Source: Nitrospirota bacterium (GTDB lineage Bacteria > Nitrospirota > Thermodesulfovibrionia > Thermodesulfovibrionales > Dissulfurispiraceae). Taken from it: a DNA stretch of 7,735 bases. The stretch lies in NCBI GenBank assembly GCA_013349595.1, contig DUZI01000082.1:1-7735 (forward strand). Reading direction: 5' to 3'. Under the pieces are notes generated by a model that was not told the DNA's origin, ran no database searches, and worked only from the letters and a program-made list of their open reading frames with translations. The position numbers and the translations under genes were made by a program. Of this stretch, positions 1 through 5,378 are shown piece by piece. Positions within the stretch are counted from its first letter, which is position 1. Each line of letters begins with the position of its first letter.

Positions 1-1
1 T

Positions 2-175
2 CAGGGGTTCTTGCCTATTTGTGCTAATTGTAAAAAAATAAGAGATGATAAAGGATATTGGCAACAGATTGAAAAGTATATACAAGCCCACTCAGATGCA
101 AAATTTACCCATGCAATATGCCCCGAATGTATAAAGGAACTTTACCCTGATTTAGATCTAAAACAAGAAAAATGA
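2..175 (+). CDS. C-terminal end of a sensor/signalling protein with CxxC...CxxC tail (partial)
   Basis: This is the last 57 codons of a gene that begins left of the window, read in frame 2 and stopped by TGA at 173-175. The peptide starts QGFLPICANCKKIRDDKGYW and continues with a helix-like stretch, then CPEC and LYPDL near the end. Two CxxC pairs about 35 residues apart (CANC and CPEC) suggest a small metal-binding or structural knuckle. I recognise the pattern LPIC-x-x-CKKIRDD-x-GYW as a tail found after PAS, receiver or GGDEF domains in signalling proteins of Desulfobacterota and related bacteria; its function is not established to my knowledge. The catalytic or sensor part lies outside the window, so kinase, cyclase or response regulator cannot be told apart. 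Family of the tail is fairly sure, identity of the whole protein is not. Confidence 0.75.
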   Translation, partial: QGFLPICANCKKIRDDKGYWQQIEKYIQAHSDAKFTHAICPECIKELYPDLDLKQEK

Positions 176-180
176 TAAAT

Positions 181-294
181 TGACTTTAGCTATAAAAAGG
201 GGAAAAGCATTAAAGTCATTGAAAATTCTACTTCAAAAGATTATCAATGTTACTATAGGTAATTCTTGATTACAATAAGTTACTTTTTTATAGC
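181..294. repeat. Two interleaved short inverted repeats after the partial gene
   Basis: TGACTTTA at 181-188 is perfectly inverted as TAAAGTCA at 211-218. GCTATAAAAA at 189-198 is perfectly inverted as TTTTTATAGC at 285-294. A 15-base dyad, GTAAT-n5-ATTAC, lies at 259-273. The first hairpin begins six bases after the upstream stop codon but has no T-tract, so it is not a convincing terminator; the second pair is far apart and AT-rich. They may be chance, a degenerate element, or protein sites upstream of the promoter candidates at 343-424. Confidence 0.3.
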
Positions 295-342
295 CCTCAT
301 CATAAAATAATTATATTAACAACAGCTTATCTTTTTTTAGCA

Positions 343-359
343 TTGGCATTTTAATTGCT
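343..359 (+). promoter_or_regulatory. Candidate sigma-54 (RpoN) -24/-12 promoter
   Basis: The stretch TTGGCATTTTAATTGCT carries the -24 GG at 345-346 and the -12 GC at 357-358 with exactly ten bases between them, as sigma-54 holoenzyme requires. TGGCA and TTGCT both fit the consensus TGGCAC-n5-TTGCW. Transcription would begin near 370, about 110 bases before the ATG at 481. It implies an enhancer-binding activator; the dyad at 259-273, roughly 100 bases upstream of the predicted start, is a possible site. Seen in sequence only; no start site is proven. Confidence 0.6.
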
Positions 360-395
360 CATTAATTTTCATTTTAAGACTATCGCAATATAGTA

Positions 396-424
396 TTGTC
401 AATTATAGTGCGATGGTTTATCAT
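396..424 (+). promoter_or_regulatory. Candidate sigma-70 promoter overlapped by an imperfect palindrome
   Basis: TTGTCA (396-401) and TATCAT (419-424) are separated by 17 bases, a good -35/-10 pair, with transcription predicted near 431. An imperfect inverted repeat, ATCGCAATATAGT at 382-394 against ATTATAGTGCGAT at 402-414, matches in 11 of 13 positions and covers the -35 and most of the spacer. That placement suits a repressor operator. It also lies just after the sigma-54 start site, so it would sit in the leader of that transcript. AT-rich surroundings raise the chance of random matches. Confidence 0.45.
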
Positions 425-480
425 AGTATAAATAATAAAAATCACCGTTTCCGTCAATATCCTAATGGAGGGGAGAAAGG

Positions 481-2388
481 ATGATTACAGAAGATGTAGT
501 AAAGTTTTTAAAAACAGTGATTCCTTTCCAGTTTCTTAAGGAAGATGAGCTAATTGCTATTTCAGAAAAAACCCTCCTTGAGTTTTATCCACAAAATACC
601 ATTCTATTAAAACAAGAAGGGCCTCCAAGCGATAATCTAAAAATTATTAAGAAGGGGAGTGTTAAGATTTATGCCGTATCAAACACAGGCGAAGAGATAA
701 TAACAGATTATAGAGGAGAAGGAGAGTTAATTGGTTATCTGAGTCTATTTTCAGATAATAAGTCAAGAGTTAGTGTAATGACTCTTGAAGACACGCTTTG
801 TTATATAATTAGCAAAACAGAGATGAGGGCTATCATAGACAGACATCCTAACATTAAGGATTTCTTTCATCAGTCTTTTTTAAAAAAGTATTTAGACAAG
901 ACATTAGAAGAGATGCACTCCAAGACACTTAATAAGGTATCAGGAGATATGCTGCTTTTTACCACGCCTGTGGGTATGCTTGCTACTAAAGGTGTAATAT
1001 CGGTCTTCCAAGATACATCAATTAAAGAGGCTGCTGAAATAATGACAAGACATGAAATAAGTTCTGTTGTTATTATTGATTCCAATGCTGTTCCTGTAGG
1101 TATCGTTACAGACAGAGATTTAAGAAAAAAAGTGATTGCTAAAGGACTTGATACCAGAAATAGCATATGCTCCATCATGAGTGTTTCACTTATTAAATCA
1201 GATTCTAAAGAATATTGTTTTGAGGCACTCTTAAAGATGATTCGTTATAACATTCATCATCTATTAATTGTAGAAGATGGCAAAATCAAAGGTATTATTA
1301 CAAACCATGATTTGATGATGCTTCAAGGATCTTCTCCTGTTACAGTAGCGAAGGATATAGAAATTCAGCAGACTGTAGATGGTGTAGCCCAAATATCAAA
1401 CAAACTAAATAGCATAATGGACATACTCATAAAAGAAGGGGCAAAGGCGAGTAACATTACAAAGATAATGTCTGAGATTAATGACAGAATCTTGAAAAAA
1501 ATACTTACCTTGGCAGAAAAAAAATTTGGTCCCCCACCAACTTCATATTGCTGGATTGTTTTTGGTAGTGAAGGCAGAAAAGAACAGACATTTAAAACTG
1601 ATCAAGACAATGCAATTATATGTGCAGACCCTGAGACATTGTCAGAAGATGAGGAAACTAAAAGATACTTCTCTGTTTTTACAAAATATGTAAGAGATTC
1701 TCTTGTTATGTGTGGGTTCCCTGTTTGTCCAGGCAACTATATGGCAAGTAATCCAAAGTGGAGACAACCGATAAGTGTATGGAAGAGTTATTTCAGTAGT
1801 TGGATAAATGTCCCCAAAACAGAAGCAATACTTGCCTCTGTAATACTTTTTGATTTTAGGGCTATTCATGGTGATTTTACCCTTGCTGAGGAACTTAAAA
1901 GACATCTATTAACCTCTTTAAAAGGCAAAGATATGTTTTTACTACTTATGGCAAAGATGACAGTGAATGTGAAACCACCATTGAGTTTTTTTAAGACCTT
2001 TGTCGTTGAAAAAGATGGTATGCACAAGAATAAATTTAATATTAAATTCAAATTTCTTTCTCCATTAATTAATGTCGTTAGGCTCTTTGCCCTTGAAAAA
2101 AGGATTGAGGAAACCTCTACATTAGAGAGGATTGAGCGACTAATGGAAAGTCATGATACTATTAGGCAAATGGGTGATGAGTTAAAACATGCCTTTGAGT
2201 TTATAATGATGATGAAGATAGTTCATCAATTTAACCAGTTAACCAAAGGCTTACAACCAGATAATTATATTGACCCTAATGACCTTACCAATTTAGAAAA
2301 AAAGACACTTAAGGAATCTTGTCAAGTGATTTCAAGGGTTCAGGAGTCTATTGAAAACAGATATTTATTGGGTAGGTTGTCTGGATAA
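481..2388 (+). CDS. CNMP-binding / CBS-pair / DUF294 nucleotidyltransferase-like regulator
   Basis: A 635-residue soluble protein. Residues about 10-130 form a cyclic-nucleotide-binding-type beta roll; two CBS domains follow (about 165-222 with GIVTDRDLRKK, and 230-283 with GIITNHDL), which usually bind adenine nucleotides. After a linker comes a GlnD-like nucleotidyltransferase core (DUF294) with FGSEGRKEQ and TDQDN at 361-377; D374 and D376 are the likely metal-binding pair. Residues about 475-620 match the helical DUF294 C-terminal domain. Order and length agree with the family. In the first domain the usual Glu of the phosphate-binding cassette is Tyr86, so cAMP binding is doubtful. The ATG has a strong ribosome site (GGAGG at 468-472). 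Its stop overlaps the next start. The role is probably nucleotide-responsive modification or control of a partner, perhaps in carboxylate uptake; the substrate is unknown. Confidence 0.9.
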   Translation: MITEDVVKFLKTVIPFQFLKEDELIAISEKTLLEFYPQNTILLKQEGPPSDNLKIIKKGSVKIYAVSNTGEEIITDYRGEGELIGYLSLFSDNKSRVSVMTLEDTLCYIISKTEMRAIIDRHPNIKDFFHQSFLKKYLDKTLEEMHSKTLNKVSGDMLLFTTPVGMLATKGVISVFQDTSIKEAAEIMTRHEISSVVIIDSNAVPVGIVTDRDLRKKVIAKGLDTRNSICSIMSVSLIKSDSKEYCFEALLKMIRYNIHHLLIVEDGKIKGIITNHDLMMLQGSSPVTVAKDIEIQQTVDGVAQISNKLNSIMDILIKEGAKASNITKIMSEINDRILKKILTLAEKKFGPPPTSYCWIVFGSEGRKEQTFKTDQDNAIICADPETLSEDEETKRYFSVFTKYVRDSLVMCGFPVCPGNYMASNPKWRQPISVWKSYFSSWINVPKTEAILASVILFDFRAIHGDFTLAEELKRHLLTSLKGKDMFLLLMAKMTVNVKPPLSFFKTFVVEKDGMHKNKFNIKFKFLSPLINVVRLFALEKRIEETSTLERIERLMESHDTIRQMGDELKHAFEFIMMMKIVHQFNQLTKGLQPDNYIDPNDLTNLEKKTLKESCQVISRVQESIENRYLLGRLSG

Positions 2389-3116
2389 TGTCATTTTTAT
2401 TTACAAAATATAAAAACAAGATTTTACAAGGGTTATACAAGAACAAGGATATTAAGCCTGCTGTTTATAAAAATCTCAAGATACTTGAAGAGATAAACTT
2501 TAATTGTTCTATATATGATGCCTCATATGTTGTGATCGATACAGAACTCACAGGACTTGATTCAAAAGGTGATTGTATCTTATCAATCGGTGCAGTTCGT
2601 ATGAAAGGCGGAAGTATTTATATGGGAGATTACTTTTACAGGATTGTTGCCCCTTCTGTTTGTCTAAGACCAGCTTCTATAATCATCCATGGTATTACTC
2701 CTAAAGAGGCATCTGAATGCCCATCGATAGATTTAATCATGCCTGAGTTCATAGATTTTTGTAAGGGCAAGATTATTGTTGGCTATTGTATTGCCATAGA
2801 TATAGAGTTTATCAACAAAGAAATGAAAAGACTTTATGGGTTTAATATTCAAAATCCTGTGATTGATTTGCTTAAGATGTATTTAATTATAAAAAAGAAA
2901 AAAGTAGGTTGCGATGCCTTTGTAGATGATAATTTAGCTATGCCAACAGCTAATTTATTTGAAATAGCAAGGGAGTTTGATGTGCCTGTTCAAGAAGGAC
3001 ATAACGCCTTGAGCGATGCCTTCATTACAGCCCAGATATTTCAGAGATGTCTCCCTGCCTTATCAAAAAGGGGTATAAATACTATAAAGGATTTAATAAT
3101 GGTCAGCAAGCCTTAA
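2388..3116 (+). CDS. DEDDh 3'-5' exonuclease-like protein (DnaQ/epsilon superfamily)
   Basis: A 242-residue protein of the RNase T/DnaQ fold. All catalytic DEDDh positions are present: D51 and E53 in the ExoI motif (VIDTELTGLD), D138 in ExoII (GYCIAID), and H205 plus D210 in ExoIII (GHNALSD). IIHGIT at about 98-103 is the usual conserved helix start after ExoI. ExoII departs from the common GHN-x-x-FD: the His-Asn pair is Tyr-Cys. An N-terminal extension of about 45 residues precedes the fold. The ATG overlaps the upstream stop (TAATG), and no separate ribosome site is evident, so translation is probably coupled to the DUF294 gene. Such enzymes hydrolyse phosphodiester bonds in DNA, RNA or short nucleotides. 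Because it stands in a regulator-transporter operon rather than with replication genes, a role as the true polymerase III epsilon subunit is unlikely; the substrate is unknown. Confidence 0.88.
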   Translation: MSFLFTKYKNKILQGLYKNKDIKPAVYKNLKILEEINFNCSIYDASYVVIDTELTGLDSKGDCILSIGAVRMKGGSIYMGDYFYRIVAPSVCLRPASIIIHGITPKEASECPSIDLIMPEFIDFCKGKIIVGYCIAIDIEFINKEMKRLYGFNIQNPVIDLLKMYLIIKKKKVGCDAFVDDNLAMPTANLFEIAREFDVPVQEGHNALSDAFITAQIFQRCLPALSKRGINTIKDLIMVSKP

Positions 3117-3127
3117 AAAAATTACAT

Positions 3128-3140
3128 AAAAGGAGGTGAT
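3128..3140 (+). promoter_or_regulatory. Orphan perfect Shine-Dalgarno sequence
   Basis: AAAAGGAGGTGAT is an essentially full-length complement of the 16S rRNA 3' end, but no ATG follows at working distance. The nearest in-frame choices, TTG at 3140 and GTG at 3136, would make peptides of only four and seven residues. The real start of the next gene (3206) has its own AAGGAGGG at 3192-3199. This may be a ribosome standby or pausing site, an mRNA-stabilising site, or the relic of a lost small gene. Confidence 0.4.
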
Positions 3141-3205
3141 TGGGCAAAAAGTAGATTAGTCTTTGATTGCAGTTAGTAAAATATAACAAAAAAGGAGGGT
3201 TTTTA

Positions 3206-3472
3206 ATGACTGAACATTCAAAAGAAAATCTTAACGCTTATTGGAGAGAAAATTTAACTTATATTGTCATTTTATTGTCTGTGTGGTTTATTGTTTCGTA
3301 TTTATTTGGTATATTGCTTGCTGACCAGCTTGATGCAATCAAGTTTTTTGGATTTCCACTTGGTTTTTGGTTTGCCCAACAGGGTTCAGAGGTTATCTTT
3401 GTGATACTTATCGCTATCTATGTAAAGCTCATGAACAATCTTGATATGAAATACAATGTTGATGAGAAATAA
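3206..3472 (+). CDS. Small membrane subunit of sodium:solute symporter (DUF4212)
   Basis: An 88-residue inner-membrane protein with two predicted transmembrane helices (about 17-38 and 62-76) joined by FGFPLGFWFAQQGSE. This motif and the N-terminal AYWREN are hallmarks of the DUF4212 / putative solute:sodium symporter small subunit family, whose members are typically this size and are encoded directly before a large symporter subunit, as here (27-base gap). I chose the ATG at 3206 because AAGGAGGG lies six bases upstream and the product begins like its relatives; a longer reading from TTG at 3167 would add 13 residues that encode the ribosome site itself. The 89-base gap after the exonuclease gene could hold an internal promoter, but I see no convincing one. 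Its exact role, such as stabilising or gating the large subunit, is not established. Confidence 0.92.
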   Translation: MTEHSKENLNAYWRENLTYIVILLSVWFIVSYLFGILLADQLDAIKFFGFPLGFWFAQQGSEVIFVILIAIYVKLMNNLDMKYNVDEK

Positions 3473-3499
3473 AATCTAATCAAAAAGGAGAATACAAAT

Positions 3500-5302
3500 A
3501 TGGATATAATGACTTGGACTTGGATTATTGTAGGACTCTCCTTTGCTCTATATATAGGTATAGCGATTTGGTCAAAGGCAAAGAGTACAGGTGAGTTTTA
3601 TGTGGCTGCAAAACAGGTGCATCCTGTATTAAACGGTATGGCAACAGGTGCTGACTGGATGTCTGCAGCATCTTTTATATCAATGGCAGGAATGATTTCC
3701 TTTATGGGTAGAGATGGTGCTATGTATTTAATGGGTTGGACAGGTGGTTATGTCCTTCTTGCTATGTTACTTGCACCTTATTTAAGGAAATATGGTAAAT
3801 ACACCGTCCCAATGTTTGTTGGGGAAAGATACTATTCTCAAACAGCAAGGATAGTAGCAGTTGTCTGTGCTATCTTTATCTCTTTTGTTTATGTAGCAGG
3901 GCAAATGAGAGGCGTAGGGGTTGTCTTCTCAAGGTTCCTTGAAGTAGATATAAACATTGGTGTTTTAATTGGCATGTGTATAGTTTTTTTCTATGCAGTA
4001 TTAGGTGGTATGAAAGGTATTACATACACACAAGTTGCCCAGTATTGTGTGCTTATTTTTGCTTATTTAATCCCTGCCATATTTATATCTATAATGCTTA
4101 CCAACATACCCTTTCCACAAATAGGTTTTGGGGCATCTCTATCAGAGGCAGGGGCAAGGTTATTAAATACTGAATCGGGTTATCTACTGGAAAAACTTGA
4201 CCAGGTTCATCGAGACTTGGGTTTCCCCGCTTATACAGGGCGTGGTGCAAAGAGCGTAATTGATGTCTTTGCAATCACACTTGTTCTTATGGTTGGGACT
4301 GCAGGATTGCCTCACATAATAATCAGATTTTTCACGACACCTACCATAAGAGGTGCAAGGGCTTCGGCAGGTTGGGCTCTTCTTTTTATAGCCCTCTTAT
4401 ACACAACTGCCCCTGCAGTTGCCTCTTTTGCAAGGTTTAATATGATACAAACTTTGAACAATACTGCCTATGTAGATGCACCTTCATGGTTTAAAAACTG
4501 GGAAAAGACAGGTCTTGTTGCATGGAAGGATAAAAATGGTGATGGTAAAATTCAATATGCAAAAGGTGATGCCTTTAAGGGTAAGTTAGAATTTGCAAAA
4601 GATAGTGATGGTAAACCATCAAGAGGTCAGTATGGTGAAAGGGTTGTAAAGACTCCTATTAATGACAAAAGCAAAAATGAGCTTTATATTGACAACGACA
4701 TCATTGTCCTTGCTAATCCTGAAATTGCAAAATTACCTGCATGGGTGATTGCACTTGTTGCAGCAGGCGGATTGGCAGCAGCCCTCTCAACTGCTGCTGG
4801 ATTACTACTCGTGATTTCATCAGCACTCTCCCATGACCTTCTAAAGAATGTGATATTTCCCAATTTGTCAGAGAAAAAGGAATTAATTTGGGCAAGGATT
4901 GCAGCTGGATTTGCAGTTATCTGTGCTGGTTATTTGGGTATAAACCCACCTGGTTTTGTGGCACAGGTAGTTGCCTTTGCATTTGGTCTTGCTGCATCGT
5001 CTTTCTTCCCAGTAATAATAATGGGTATATTCTGGAAGAAGGCTACAAAAGAAGGCGCCATTGTTGGGATGTTAACAGGTATTATCTTTACAGCTGCTTA
5101 CATAATATACTTTAAATTCATCAATCCTTCTGCAAATGTAGCAGCTAACTGGTGGTTTGGTATATCACCAGAAGGTATCGGTATGATAGGTATGATAATT
5201 AACATTTTTATCACATATATTGTGTCAAAGATGACCAAAGAGCCACCAGCAGAAGTTCAGAGGATGGTTGAAAATCTCCGATACCCAAGAGAGACTAATT
5301 AG
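3500..5302 (+). CDS. Sodium:solute symporter large subunit, VC_2705-like (acetate/carboxylate permease-related)
   Basis: A 600-residue inner-membrane transporter of the SSS family with about 13 hydrophobic segments. GGMKGITYTQVAQ (169-181) is a typical SSS signature, and GGLAAALSTAAGLLLVISS (423-441) corresponds to the helix that supplies Ser/Thr ligands for the Na2 sodium site in PutP-type carriers. Pairing with a DUF4212 subunit places it in the VC_2705-type subfamily, related to the acetate permease ActP, so sodium-driven uptake of acetate or a similar small carboxylate is likely; the substrate is not proven. A hydrophilic stretch at about 325-405 contains DKNGDGKI (344-351), an EF-hand-like acidic loop, and a shorter KDSDGK (367-372). 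Relatives carry a DxNxDGK-type loop here, but the stretch looks longer in this protein. The ATG has AAGGAG nine bases upstream. The gene is last in the operon, before a hairpin terminator. Confidence 0.92.
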   Translation: MDIMTWTWIIVGLSFALYIGIAIWSKAKSTGEFYVAAKQVHPVLNGMATGADWMSAASFISMAGMISFMGRDGAMYLMGWTGGYVLLAMLLAPYLRKYGKYTVPMFVGERYYSQTARIVAVVCAIFISFVYVAGQMRGVGVVFSRFLEVDINIGVLIGMCIVFFYAVLGGMKGITYTQVAQYCVLIFAYLIPAIFISIMLTNIPFPQIGFGASLSEAGARLLNTESGYLLEKLDQVHRDLGFPAYTGRGAKSVIDVFAITLVLMVGTAGLPHIIIRFFTTPTIRGARASAGWALLFIALLYTTAPAVASFARFNMIQTLNNTAYVDAPSWFKNWEKTGLVAWKDKNGDGKIQYAKGDAFKGKLEFAKDSDGKPSRGQYGERVVKTPINDKSKNELYIDNDIIVLANPEIAKLPAWVIALVAAGGLAAALSTAAGLLLVISSALSHDLLKNVIFPNLSEKKELIWARIAAGFAVICAGYLGINPPGFVAQVVAFAFGLAASSFFPVIIMGIFWKKATKEGAIVGMLTGIIFTAAYIIYFKFINPSANVAANWWFGISPEGIGMIGMIINIFITYIVSKMTKEPPAEVQRMVENLRYPRETN

Positions 5303-5323
5303 CTACAAAAATTAATTTAAAAC

Positions 5324-5358
5324 AAAAGGGGATAACAAATTATTTGTTATCCCCTTTT
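5324..5358. terminator. Strong bidirectional intrinsic terminator between convergent genes
   Basis: A perfect 16-base-pair inverted repeat (AAAAGGGGATAACAAA, 5324-5339, against 5343-5358) with a three-base TTA loop. On the plus strand the stem runs into TTTTTATTTTT; on the minus strand it is followed by TTTTGTTTTAAATT. It begins 21 bases after the symporter stop and ends 20 bases before the stop of the minus-strand gene, so it can stop transcription from both sides. Confidence 0.93.
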
Positions 5359-5378
5359 TATTTTTGCTATTTTAAAAA

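Noticed and set aside
181..218. Hairpin after the partial gene as an intrinsic terminator
   Set aside because: The stem is AT-rich with a long loop and is followed by TTGAAAATTC rather than a T-tract.
870..2051. Minus-strand open frames of 61-102 codons inside the DUF294 gene
   Set aside because: They lie opposite a well-supported gene, show no family features, and lack sensible ribosome sites.
2388..3116. dnaQ, the replicative proofreading subunit
   Set aside because: The ExoII motif is atypical, there is an N-terminal extension, and the gene is coupled to a regulator-transporter operon; only the superfamily is supported.
3167..3205. Longer DUF4212 protein starting at TTG 3167
   Set aside because: The extension would encode the ribosome site (KKGGF) and is absent from the family pattern; ATG 3206 has AAGGAGGG at good spacing.
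3976..4173. Open frame overlapping the symporter in another plus frame
   Set aside because: A shadow of the symporter coding sequence, Cys/Tyr-rich with no domain signal.
4713..5115. Two small open frames over the 3' half of the symporter gene
   Set aside because: Both are out of frame with a strongly supported transporter and have no start signals of their own.
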